This document shows, in pieces, positions 10,045 through 19,123 of a DNA stretch of 64,000 nucleotides; the first letter of the stretch is position 1, and each line of letters begins with the position of its first letter. The translations under genes and the position numbers were made by a program. Under the pieces are notes generated by a model. That model worked only from the letters and a program-made list of their open reading frames with translations. It made no database searches and was not told the DNA's origin. Source of the stretch: Maribacter algarum (ex Lu et al. 2025) (nom. illeg.) (GTDB lineage Bacteria; Bacteroidota; Bacteroidia; Flavobacteriales; Flavobacteriaceae); NCBI GenBank assembly GCA_947495915.1, contig CANMAW010000005.1:248001-312000 (forward strand), given 5' to 3'.

Positions 10045-10878
10045 ATGGCATCATCAGCTACACTTCCGAGCACACCCTCAAAATCACCATCAAATTCCAA
10101 TAAAAAACTACTGAAAACATCTATAAACATCTGGTTTGTAGTGGTTGTTATTGGCCAATTCATATTCGCTACTTATATACTCGGACTGTATGGCGTAAGT
10201 GGACTCGCCGGAGACTTCGAACGCTGGAATACCGCCTCACCTCACGGTTATCAAACCAATGATCTTTGGGGGAATTTATTCTTCGGAGTACACATGGCAC
10301 TAGCTGCGATTATTACTATTGGCGGACCTTTGCAACTTATGAAAAAGGTACGTTCAAAATTCCCGAAGTTTCACCGAATCAATGGACGGATTTATATTTT
10401 TTCTGCTTTTGTAATTAGCTTTGCGGGACTCTACCTCTCTTGGGTACGTGGTTCTGTAGGTGGACTCACGGGCTCTATTTTTATCTCTATTAATGCCGCT
10501 TTTATTATGGTGAGCGCTTTTTATACTATCAAATATGCGGTGGCAAGAAAATTGGCGACTCACCGTAAATGGGCAATACGGTTGTTCTTAGCGATGAGCG
10601 GCGTATGGTTTTTCAGAGTATTTCTTATGCTTTGGCTCACCATCAACCAAGGCCCAGTAGGTTTTGACATGAAAACTTTTACCGGCCCTGCCTTAAATAT
10701 GCTATATGTGTTTAGTTATGTATTTCCTGTGCTTTTTGCAGGTTTTTATTTTAAAGCCAAAGCAAACGGTTCTAAAAAAGGACGACTCGCTATTTCTATT
10801 TTTCTACTCCTTTTAACCCTTTGCATTTTCGTTGGTACCATTACGGCAACGATGGGTATGTGGTTGCCAAGATTTTAA
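10045..10878 (+). CDS. DUF2306 family integral membrane protein
   Basis: Multi-TM; HMALAAIITIGGPLQL, FHRINGRIYIFSAF, ATHRKWAIRLFLAMSGVWFFRVF. Confidence 0.75.
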   Translation: MASSATLPSTPSKSPSNSNKKLLKTSINIWFVVVVIGQFIFATYILGLYGVSGLAGDFERWNTASPHGYQTNDLWGNLFFGVHMALAAIITIGGPLQLMKKVRSKFPKFHRINGRIYIFSAFVISFAGLYLSWVRGSVGGLTGSIFISINAAFIMVSAFYTIKYAVARKLATHRKWAIRLFLAMSGVWFFRVFLMLWLTINQGPVGFDMKTFTGPALNMLYVFSYVFPVLFAGFYFKAKANGSKKGRLAISIFLLLLTLCIFVGTITATMGMWLPRF

Positions 10879-10948
10879 TTTTCCCTTTTTTTAAAGTGTG
10901 AGTTTCCGCCGAGCCTGCCATTTGATAGTGCTCACAAAGAACCTATGA

Positions 10949-10994
10949 AAACCTCATTTTTCATTACGGAATTCCGTAATAAAAAATGAGGTTT
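10949..10994. repeat. 46-nt near-perfect inverted repeat centred on GAATTC
   Basis: aaacctcatttttcattacggaa / ttccgtaataaaaaatgaggttt: 23-nt arms, one mismatch, no spacer. Confidence 0.9.
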
Positions 10995-11120
10995 AACTTT
11001 TATATTGCAACTCCCCCTTTGAGTTTCCTATTACCAATTTTTTTAAAAGTCAAAATAAAAGCATTCTTAAAAGTTGATGATTACACCAGCCTTAATCGTC
11101 AAACACTAACCAAACCAACA

Positions 11121-11822
11121 ATGAAAAATCAATTTTACCTATTATTAGTTTCGAGCTTCATTTTAACCAACTGCACAAGTACAAAATCTCTCAAATTCAC
11201 ACAAAAAGAAGATGATATCGTACGTACAGAAACCCTCAAATCTTTTTTAAACGAAAATAAAAGACCTAAAGTAGTTTTAAGAGTTAAAGAATCTTCTATG
11301 AATGTGACTGAAATTGAAAACAACAGTTACCTATTTAATGCAATAGAAAACCAGCTCTTAGATAGTGGTTTCACAGTAAGAGATAGACAACTCTTTAATC
11401 AAATAATAAACAATGAAGAAAACAATATCGACTACAAGCAATTAAAAGAAAAATCTGATACAGATTTAATCATAGAATTGACCAAATTAGACACGCAGGT
11501 AATTTACGAGACCAACAAATATTACGATCAAAAAAATAGGGAAAAAATCATACCCAACTTCCAATATCAAAGATATGGAGCTTCAGTCGAATTTAAAGTT
11601 GTTATGATCAACACCAATGAATTTGCTGGAGTGTATAAATTCAACTACACACCTTGTGTAACTGGCTGCATAATTTCTAAATCATTTAGCGAAATACAAA
11701 GGGAAAGAAAAAGAAAACAAAACCAAGAAGAGCAGGGTTACGAAGGAGTAGAGAGAGATGAATTAGAACTTTTTATTAAAAATGCTACACATAAGTTGGT
11801 TGAAGAAATGAGATATTACTAA
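11121..11822 (+). CDS. Hypothetical lipoprotein
   Basis: MKNQFYLLLVSSFILTNCTSTKS lipobox-like signal. The ATG at 11121 is preferred over the ORF-track start at 10986, which overlaps the palindrome. Confidence 0.7.
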   Translation: MKNQFYLLLVSSFILTNCTSTKSLKFTQKEDDIVRTETLKSFLNENKRPKVVLRVKESSMNVTEIENNSYLFNAIENQLLDSGFTVRDRQLFNQIINNEENNIDYKQLKEKSDTDLIIELTKLDTQVIYETNKYYDQKNREKIIPNFQYQRYGASVEFKVVMINTNEFAGVYKFNYTPCVTGCIISKSFSEIQRERKRKQNQEEQGYEGVERDELELFIKNATHKLVEEMRYY

Positions 11823-11905
11823 AAAAAACAAACTTTTTACTTACAGTAAAATTTTTATTTTAACGTAAATAGCTTTTTTAATAGATTTATCTTAAAACAA
11901 TAACC

Positions 11906-12319
11906 ATGAAAATCCGCTATAAAAAGAAACGTCTTACCAGCAACTTAATCATTGGTATTGTTTGGGCAGCTTTCGGTTTGCTCACCTTCAGCTACGACGC
12001 AGAAGCGCGCTGGATGGATTTCGGCTATATCGTCATGGCCCTGCTTTACTTAGGCCAATACGCCTACGAATCAAGCAAGCAATATTTAACTGTAACAAAA
12101 CATTCCATTCGAAAAAATCGCTTTTTTGGTAATAGTCTTAAATTGAATAAAATTACACGCATTAAGAAATTTGCTGGCGATTACATTCTGCAGACTGACA
12201 CCGAGGAATTGATTATCAACACCGATTGGATTGCAGAAAAATCATTGCTAGAATTAAATCGAATATTAAGCCAACTAAATTTACCGGCTGATAAAACGCC
12301 ATTTTCTCAAAATAATTAA
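11906..12319 (+). CDS. Hypothetical membrane protein with two TM segments and a PH-like C-terminal region
   Basis: Two hydrophobic segments then YLTVTKHSIRKNRFFGNSLKLNKITRIKKFAGDYILQTDTEELIINTDW. Confidence 0.65.
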   Translation: MKIRYKKKRLTSNLIIGIVWAAFGLLTFSYDAEARWMDFGYIVMALLYLGQYAYESSKQYLTVTKHSIRKNRFFGNSLKLNKITRIKKFAGDYILQTDTEELIINTDWIAEKSLLELNRILSQLNLPADKTPFSQNN

Positions 12320-12348
12320 CTTCAAGATCTTAAAATCTAAAAGACTCT

Positions 12349-12537
12349 ATGAAATCAAATCTATTATTTAAATTATTTTTATCTGGCACTTTACTCCTAT
12401 CATTATCCTGTGACGGAGAATTAGAAGATTGTGTTGAAGTCATTTGCGATGGCCCTGACAATACAAATTGTCGTGAAGAGCCAGTTTTAGACAGTGATTG
12501 TTTTCCTAGAGATACGGCTGTTGAACTTTCCGAATAA
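12349..12537 (+). CDS. Small Cys-rich putative lipoprotein (62 aa)
   Basis: Signal peptide ending LLSLSC, followed by four more Cys in a short acidic mature peptide. Confidence 0.5.
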   Translation: MKSNLLFKLFLSGTLLLSLSCDGELEDCVEVICDGPDNTNCREEPVLDSDCFPRDTAVELSE

Positions 12538-12544
12538 CGATTCT

Positions 12545-13555
12545 TTAGGCATGTATGCCCCCATTTTTATCTCGCAATGACATGGGTTCTTTACCACGAA
12601 TTACGGCTAATATTTCCGCCAATATTGCAATAGCAATTTCCTGAGGCGTTTCTCCGCCAATATTGAGTCCCGCTGGTCCGTGAACGCGATCGAAAAAAGC
12701 ATCAGCTACTTCAGGGCAATACTCTAAAAATTCATTCAATAACTTTTCGCGACGCTGGTTAGGGCCTAATAAACCCAAATATATTGGCGTACTTTTCTGC
12801 AGGGCGATTAAGAATTGTAAGTCTTTCACATAACTATGTGTCATTAAAACAATTGCTGTTTGCTCATCAATCGCAGAAACATCTAATTGTTCAGCAATGA
12901 CTCCTTGCAAATCAGTCGCCCCTGGAAAATCGGTAATTTGCTTTTCTTCGGTGGGGTGTGCAATTACGGTCACTTCCCATCCCATGCCACTGGCGAAAGA
13001 ACACAGCTGCACCGCATCGTGCTCAGAACCTACAATCATTAAGCGATAACAAGCTGGTAACTCTTGTACAAATCGCGTCGCTTGATGATCTAATTCTGCA
13101 GTATCATTGATATGAAATGATTCCCCTTGCAGTTCAATTTTGGTGCCAAAACCAGCACCTTCTTGTGCTTCTTTTTCATAATACGATTCCATTCGAATGG
13201 GGGTTCGCGCACGTATACTTTCTTGAAAAGCTGCCAGCATCGCATCACTGGGTTCAAAAGTTTCCAACAAGACGTACAAGATACCTTCGCAGCCCAAACG
13301 AAAACGCCCATCATAAGTCATTACTTTGGCAGTGCTGGTTTTAAAAACAGAATCTGCTTGACGCAAAACTTCTTTCTCTACACACCCCCCACTCACGGCA
13401 CCAATCATTTCATCATTTTCTAAAATCAACATGCGCACACCAGGTCTTCGATACGATGATCCGTCTAAGGCAACTACCGTTGCCAATACACTTTGCATTC
13501 CTGAAGCTTTAGCTTTTAAGTAAGCACTTACAATTTTCTTTAATTCGTGGGTCAT
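12545..13555 (-). CDS. xdhC: XdhC/CoxI family molybdoenzyme maturation factor
   Basis: SVLATVVALDGSSYRRPGVRMLI, GAVSGGCVEKEVL, YDGRFRLGCEGILYVLLE, IVLMTHSYVKDLQFL, YLGLLGPNQRREKLL, VHGPAGLNIGGETPQEIAIAILAEI. Confidence 0.92.
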   Translation of the reverse strand: MTHELKKIVSAYLKAKASGMQSVLATVVALDGSSYRRPGVRMLILENDEMIGAVSGGCVEKEVLRQADSVFKTSTAKVMTYDGRFRLGCEGILYVLLETFEPSDAMLAAFQESIRARTPIRMESYYEKEAQEGAGFGTKIELQGESFHINDTAELDHQATRFVQELPACYRLMIVGSEHDAVQLCSFASGMGWEVTVIAHPTEEKQITDFPGATDLQGVIAEQLDVSAIDEQTAIVLMTHSYVKDLQFLIALQKSTPIYLGLLGPNQRREKLLNEFLEYCPEVADAFFDRVHGPAGLNIGGETPQEIAIAILAEILAVIRGKEPMSLRDKNGGIHA

Positions 13556-13579
13556 GTATTTTTAACGGGGTTTCTACAT

Positions 13580-13596
13580 TAAGATTAGTTATCTTA
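13580..13596. promoter_or_regulatory. Perfect dyad TAAGAT-TAGTT-ATCTTA in the xdhC/moaA divergent region
   Basis: 6-bp inverted arms with 5-nt spacer in the 77-bp divergent intergenic gap. Confidence 0.4.
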
Positions 13597-13632
13597 GTCG
13601 CAGTTTACAAGATAGTAAATTCAACGATTTTT

Positions 13633-14616
13633 ATGACCGATTCCTTTAACAGAACTATAGATTATGTGCGTATTGCGGTGACCGATCGCTGTAACCTGCG
13701 TTGCTTCTATTGCATGCCTGCAACAGGTATACCATACGAGCCACAAGCGCATCTGCTTAGTTATGAGGAAATAACACGCCTGCTTAATGTTCTAGGTGGT
13801 ATCGGTTTTCGTAAAGTACGCTTTACAGGTGGTGAGCCTTTTCTTCGGAAAGATTTCATGCACCTGCTCGAAAACGTTGCCGAAATTGATGCATTTAAGT
13901 CTATTCATATAACCTCTAACGGTACCTTATTGCAAAAGCATATCGGTCGCTTGAAAGCACTGGGCATTACCAAAATTAATCTGAGTATCGATTCGCTTGA
14001 TAAAAAGCGTTTTCATGAGATTACCCGACGTGATGATTTTGACAAGGTGATGCAGAGTTTTCATCTCTTGCTCGACCACGGTTTTCAAATTAAACTGAAT
14101 GCCGTGATTATGAATGGCATGAATACCCAAGATATCATTCCCCTAGCGGCCTTGGCAGAACATCATGCTGTTGATGTTCGTTTTATTGAAGAAATGCCTT
14201 TTAACGGTGGGTACAAAGAGAATTCGGCACTGTACACCGCCAGAGACATATTACGCAACTTAGAAGCGGAGTACCCCAATCTAGAACGTTTGAACTCGAA
14301 ACATGGCGATACTGCCACCCTTTATAAAATACCTGACTATCACGGGAATATTGGAATTATTCCTGCTTTTTCGCGCACCTTTTGCAATACTTGCAACCGC
14401 TTGCGTATTTCTGCGAAGGGAGAAATTAAAAGCTGCCTGTACGATGATGGCGTTTTTAATATTCGAGACTTTATGCGTACGGGAGTAACTGATACAGAAT
14501 TAGCTGATAAGTTCAGAGAAATAATTCGCCAAAAACCCAAAGACGGATTTGAAGCTGAAAAATTGCGAAAAGCGCCTAAAGCCAAATTACAAAGCATGAG
14601 TAGCATTGGTGGCTAA
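13633..14616 (+). CDS. moaA: GTP 3',8-cyclase MoaA (radical SAM)
   Basis: DRCNLRCFYCMP radical SAM motif; RFTGGEPFLRKDF; C-terminal CNTCNRLRISAKGEIKSCLY cluster motif; terminates in ...SSIGG. Confidence 0.97.
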   Translation: MTDSFNRTIDYVRIAVTDRCNLRCFYCMPATGIPYEPQAHLLSYEEITRLLNVLGGIGFRKVRFTGGEPFLRKDFMHLLENVAEIDAFKSIHITSNGTLLQKHIGRLKALGITKINLSIDSLDKKRFHEITRRDDFDKVMQSFHLLLDHGFQIKLNAVIMNGMNTQDIIPLAALAEHHAVDVRFIEEMPFNGGYKENSALYTARDILRNLEAEYPNLERLNSKHGDTATLYKIPDYHGNIGIIPAFSRTFCNTCNRLRISAKGEIKSCLYDDGVFNIRDFMRTGVTDTELADKFREIIRQKPKDGFEAEKLRKAPKAKLQSMSSIGG

Positions 14617-14656
14617 TGCTTCTTATTTTTAAACGCCATACGACTGCAAGACCATC

Positions 14657-15871
14657 ATGAACAACACTTTTATCAGCTACGAAAACGCCCTTAGTATTAT
14701 TAGTGATCACAAGCTAGATTTTCCGATTGTTTCTAAAAATTTAGAGGAGTGTGTGGGTGATTTTCTAGCGGAACCGATTATTGCAGATCGCGACTTCCCC
14801 CCATTTGATCGTGTTACTATGGACGGAATTGCCATTGTTTACGACCGCTTCGCAAAGGGGCAACGCAGTTTTCATATAGAAGCGACGGTAGCTGCAGGAG
14901 ATCCGCAAGTACAATTACAAAATAACGAACATTGTTTTGAAATAATGACGGGTGCCATTATGCCTTTGGGGGTGGACACCGTTATCCGCTATGAAGATTT
15001 AGCCATTGAAAATGGAATCGCTACACTTCAGATTGATGCGATAAAACACCAACAAAACGTTCACTTTAAAGGCAGTGATCTAACAGCGGAAACCGTGATT
15101 GTTCCTCCTGGAAATCAAATTTCTAGTGCTGAAATTAATATTGCAGCTTCCGTAGGCAAGGTGCAATTACAAGTGCGACAACTACCCAAAACGATTATTT
15201 TTTCTACCGGTGATGAATTGGTTTCGGTGGAGGAAACTCCAAAAATGCATCAAATTCGACGTTCGAATGTATATGGTATTCAAGCGACTTTAAAAGAATG
15301 GGGACTCACCCCTACCCTGCATCATTTACCGGATCATAAGGAAAAGATGTTTGCGGAAATTTCAAAAGAGTTGAATCAGTACGATGTTTTTATTTTTACA
15401 GGAGGCGTTTCTAAAGGAAAGTTTGACTATTTGCCCGAAGTTTTAGTACAGCTGCAAATAACAAAACATTTTCATAAAGTGCAGCAGCGCCCAGGGAAGC
15501 CTTTTTGGTTCGGAACACAAGGTGACACCAAAACCATATTTGCCTTACCTGGAAACCCAGTTTCTTCTTTTGTATGTACTTATGTGTATTTCAAATATTG
15601 GTTCGCGCAATCGTTACAAATAACCCCGAAAAAAGTATATGCGCAGTTGACATCTGAAGTGAGTTTCAAACCTGATTTGACCTATTTCTTGCAAGCAAAA
15701 CTAGAAGTTGACAACAACGGAAACGTTTTAGCTCATCCTTTAAATGGTAATGGCTCTGGAGATTTCGCCAGCTTAGTACACACCGACGGATTTCTAATTC
15801 TTCCGCAAGAAAAAACAGTTTTTGAAAAAGGAGAAGTGTATGAGGTGATTAGCTATCGTAATCATATCTAA
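14657..15871 (+). CDS. moeA: Molybdopterin molybdenumtransferase MoeA
   Basis: DRDFPPFDRVTMDGIAI, MTGAIMPLGVDTVIRYED, STGDELVS, FTGGVSKGKFDYLPEVL, ALPGNPVSSFVC. Confidence 0.95.
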   Translation: MNNTFISYENALSIISDHKLDFPIVSKNLEECVGDFLAEPIIADRDFPPFDRVTMDGIAIVYDRFAKGQRSFHIEATVAAGDPQVQLQNNEHCFEIMTGAIMPLGVDTVIRYEDLAIENGIATLQIDAIKHQQNVHFKGSDLTAETVIVPPGNQISSAEINIAASVGKVQLQVRQLPKTIIFSTGDELVSVEETPKMHQIRRSNVYGIQATLKEWGLTPTLHHLPDHKEKMFAEISKELNQYDVFIFTGGVSKGKFDYLPEVLVQLQITKHFHKVQQRPGKPFWFGTQGDTKTIFALPGNPVSSFVCTYVYFKYWFAQSLQITPKKVYAQLTSEVSFKPDLTYFLQAKLEVDNNGNVLAHPLNGNGSGDFASLVHTDGFLILPQEKTVFEKGEVYEVISYRNHI

Positions 15872-15873
15872 AG

Positions 15874-16425
15874 CTAGTAATCGGTAACACTCGACCAGTT
15901 TTCACCACTTTTGATACGGTACAACTGCATTTCAGAAATACCGAATTGTCGTGCAATCATCTTTAGCCGTGTTCTACGATTAGGATCAAAAATCTTTCTC
16001 TTAATCAATTTCACTTTGGCTTCACTCAGTTTAGAGTAGGTTCTCTTACGTGGTGTTGCCAAATACTCTGGATTAGTAAATTGATGGTTTTCCTTTTCTG
16101 CCTTAGTCGCCCATTTCAAATTACTAACATGGTTATCTTTCTTATCGTAATTCAAATGAATAACATAAACATCGTCAGGTTTGCGTTCTAAAAAGTGTTC
16201 CGCTACTAATTTATGTACGTATCGACTTGTAGATTTTCCGTTAACTTGTTGTTTGAGAGGTAGGTTTTGATAACCGTTAATAAAAGATACCTTCACCAAT
16301 TGCTCATTCGCTCCTTTACAATTTAAAATTCGACCATAGTTCGATATTTTAAATTTTTCTTTATCAGAAATTCGAGCATCGAATTTGATCACTGCCCATT
16401 TTTCTTTTCCATAATTCTTTGTCAT
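15874..16425 (-). CDS. NUMOD4/HNH-like protein with C-terminal helix-turn-helix-like segment
   Basis: EKWAVIKFD...FKISNYGRILN (NUMOD4-like); YVHKLVAEHFLERKPDDVYVIHLNYDKKDNHVSNLKWAT (HNH_3-like); C-terminal LKMIARQFGISEMQLYRIKSGENWSSV. The ATG at 16425 is preferred over 16476. Confidence 0.8.
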   Translation of the reverse strand: MTKNYGKEKWAVIKFDARISDKEKFKISNYGRILNCKGANEQLVKVSFINGYQNLPLKQQVNGKSTSRYVHKLVAEHFLERKPDDVYVIHLNYDKKDNHVSNLKWATKAEKENHQFTNPEYLATPRKRTYSKLSEAKVKLIKRKIFDPNRRTRLKMIARQFGISEMQLYRIKSGENWSSVTDY

Positions 16426-16522
16426 AATGCAGGGGATTAATTGGAATAAGGTACAAATAATGTGCTTATTATCCATTCAAGAAGATCCCTACAAGAAGTC
16501 TAATATTCTTAAAACAAATATC

Positions 16523-17302
16523 TTACAAATAAAGTTGAAAAATGGTGTTATACAAAATACGAACTCCTACAATGAATACTAATACGGCAGTTACAAATTT
16601 GATCCCTTTACTGGTGAGTTTGTTCAAACTTAAACGAATACCAATTTGCCCACCTAAAGCAACAGCAATTATTAAACCCATCGCTTCTACCCACGGTAGC
16701 TGAAAAGTACCTCTCGATAAAAGTCCTCCAATACCAGCTATTGAATTCACTAAAATAAAAAAACTAGCAAGTGCCGCTATTTTTATTGACTTATCCCATT
16801 TCATATGATTTAACATAGGGGCTAAAAAAATGCCGCCACCAATACCAACGAGGCCAGAAAGAAGACCAATACTTGCTCCTAAAAAATAAGTAAGCCAGGT
16901 CGGGTATTTTGTATTTAAATCCTCCGATTTTGAAAATTTTAAAGTTTGATAAATTAAGGCTACGGCAGAAATAATTAAGGCGACACCGAGAATGCCGAAA
17001 AAAGTATTTTCCTCTAATCGAAAGCGAGCACCCAAAAAAGCAAAAGGAATACTAGCAATAACAAAAGGAAGGAACTTTTCAAAATCAAGGTGTCCGTTTT
17101 TCCAATAATAAAAGGTACTACCTGAAACTACCACCAAATTGCAAACCAATGCCACACTCCGAATTGCAAAAAAGCTTGTGAAAATTAGTGCTAACAAAGC
17201 CAAATAGCTTGACCCACCGCCAAAACCAACTGATGAATATAAGGTGGCAATGAGCAAAAAAGCAGCCATTAAAAGTAAAAGTTCTGGAAGCGCTAAGAGC
17301 AT
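16523..17302 (-). CDS. TauE/SafE family sulfite exporter-like permease
   Basis: Multi-TM; LYSSVGFGGGSSYLALLAL and GLLSGLVGIGGGIFLAPML repeated motifs. Confidence 0.92.
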   Translation of the reverse strand: MLLALPELLLLMAAFLLIATLYSSVGFGGGSSYLALLALIFTSFFAIRSVALVCNLVVVSGSTFYYWKNGHLDFEKFLPFVIASIPFAFLGARFRLEENTFFGILGVALIISAVALIYQTLKFSKSEDLNTKYPTWLTYFLGASIGLLSGLVGIGGGIFLAPMLNHMKWDKSIKIAALASFFILVNSIAGIGGLLSRGTFQLPWVEAMGLIIAVALGGQIGIRLSLNKLTSKGIKFVTAVLVFIVGVRILYNTIFQLYL

Positions 17303-18360
17303 GAAATCTGATACCTGTTTAAGCCTCCTAAAATACTAAAAAGAGAACTTTTAGGGTATGAACTTTGTAATTGTCGAAAGGCTGTTTCACTTCGTTTACC
17401 CGATTGACATAACAAGTAGACGGGCAAATTAAAGTTGATTTTACTCATTTTCGATTCCAACTCCGATAAGGGAATATGTATCGAATTTGGCAAGTGATAG
17501 TTTTCAAATTCTTCGTTAGTACGTACATCAATTATCTGCGCTTTCTCTGCCAATAGCTTGTTCATATTCTTAGCATCAAAGGTCGTAACGATAGAACAGG
17601 GGTCATTCCATTCATAATAGTCTTGCAAACGATCAATCTTCAAATTTTCAGGGTTCAGTTTGAAATTGATTTTTTGATATGCCTGCTGTAGTGCTTCAAA
17701 AATGAGCAACTTTCCTGACAATACCTCCCCAATACCTGCGATGATTTTTATCGTTTCTAAGGCTTGAAGGTTACCTATGATTCCCGGTAGAATTCCCAAC
17801 ACACCGTGTTCATTACAATTCGGTGCTTCATTCTCATTTGGCATTTTAGGAAAAAGGCAGCGATAGGTTGGCCCACCTTGATAATTAAAAACACTTACTT
17901 GTCCTTCAAATCCGTGTAAAGCTCCATAAACAAAAGGCTTTTTCAATATCACGCAGGTATCATTAACCAAATATCGCGTAGGAAAATTATCAGAAGTGTC
18001 AACTACTAAATCATATTCTGAAATAATTTTCAAAGCATTTTTTGTAGATAAAAAACTATTGTAAACCTTAATATCATTATTAGGGTTTTGCGCCTTCAAT
18101 TTCCCTAGTGCAGCAATCACCTTAGACTGCCCAATGTCACTTCTACCATAAATTACTTGACGGTGCAAATTACTTAAAGAAACGATATCGCTATCGACAA
18201 TACCAATACGCCCCACCCCCATAGCATTTAAGTAAGTTAGAACAGGAGCGCCCAAACCACCTGCGCCCACCACTAAAACTTTAGCAAGGGCAAGTTTCTG
18301 TTGTCCTTCAACTCCAAAGCCCTTTAAAATAGTTTGTCTATTATAGCGTTCCTCGTTCAT
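17293..18360 (-). CDS. moeB: MoeB/ThiF-type adenylyltransferase with C-terminal rhodanese domain
   Basis: ERYNRQTILKGFGVEGQQKLALAKVLVVGAGGLGAPVLTYL; VDTSDNFPTRYLVND; rhodanese IIDVRTNEEFENYHLPNSIHIPL and LLCQSGKRSETA. Confidence 0.93.
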   Translation of the reverse strand: MNEERYNRQTILKGFGVEGQQKLALAKVLVVGAGGLGAPVLTYLNAMGVGRIGIVDSDIVSLSNLHRQVIYGRSDIGQSKVIAALGKLKAQNPNNDIKVYNSFLSTKNALKIISEYDLVVDTSDNFPTRYLVNDTCVILKKPFVYGALHGFEGQVSVFNYQGGPTYRCLFPKMPNENEAPNCNEHGVLGILPGIIGNLQALETIKIIAGIGEVLSGKLLIFEALQQAYQKINFKLNPENLKIDRLQDYYEWNDPCSIVTTFDAKNMNKLLAEKAQIIDVRTNEEFENYHLPNSIHIPLSELESKMSKINFNLPVYLLCQSGKRSETAFRQLQSSYPKSSLFSILGGLNRYQISCS

Positions 18361-18517
18361 GAGACTAATATAGTGAAAAGTGAATGTTTACAGTCTTTAA
18401 ATATCTTTAGAGAAATTCAACATTCGTTACATAAAATTTAAAATACCTCTTGAAACTAAAGAAGTAGCTTTAATGAAAGCATGTTAAAATTTTACACTAT
18501 GCAATTTTTTTTCAAAA

Positions 18518-19123
18518 CTAGTTGATTCCTAATTTTTCTAAGGCTTCTTGGTATTCTTGTTCGGAATTTGCATTTAACAAAACCGCTTCGTTCTTGGGAA
18601 ATACGAGTTCAGTAGCTGAGTTAATTAAATATTTTCTTGGGCAACTGCCATTTCCTTCATCTAAATAAGCCGCTGAGTTTACCAGTGCATGCGGTTCCCA
18701 AATAGCACATAAAGGTTCAGGTAGTGGGTTGGCACTTAATGCAAAAGCAGTAGCTTGTTTTGAAGTATTTCGTTCTAATATTAATTGTTGTAGTGCCTCT
18801 TTATTCATTAAGGGAAGATCACACGCCAACACCAACCACGCCGCATCAGGGTATTTTTTGTGTGCAGATAAAAGTCCGTTATACGGCCCTTTATATTCAT
18901 TCAAATCAACAATAGTTTGCACCCTTGACGGAAGTTCTGACTGTTGCTCTTCTCGTAAACTAATGAAAGTTTCATCACAAACCTCACTCAATAAATCATA
19001 CAGATACTCACGTTGAGGAACTCCATGATACTCAATTAATCCCTTATCAGAACCCATACGAGTACTTTTTCCTCCTGATAATACGAGTCCGTATAGCTTA
19101 GCGATTGAAGTCATTTTTTCCAC
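18518..19123 (-). CDS. mobA: Molybdenum cofactor guanylyltransferase-like NTP transferase
   Basis: LYGLVLSGGKSTRMGSDKGLIEYHG; YKGPYNGLLSAHKKYPDAAWLVLACDLPLM. Confidence 0.88.
   Translation of the reverse strand: MEKMTSIAKLYGLVLSGGKSTRMGSDKGLIEYHGVPQREYLYDLLSEVCDETFISLREEQQSELPSRVQTIVDLNEYKGPYNGLLSAHKKYPDAAWLVLACDLPLMNKEALQQLILERNTSKQATAFALSANPLPEPLCAIWEPHALVNSAAYLDEGNGSCPRKYLINSATELVFPKNEAVLLNANSEQEYQEALEKLGIN

Noticed and set aside
10986-11120. N-terminal extension of the 278-aa ORF
   Set aside because: It begins inside the right arm of the palindrome; the signal peptide/lipobox starts at 11121, so the extension is likely untranslated.
13090-13423. Cluster of overlapping ORFs on both strands within xdhC
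   Set aside because: All lie inside the clear XdhC reading frame and have no family motif or independent start signals.
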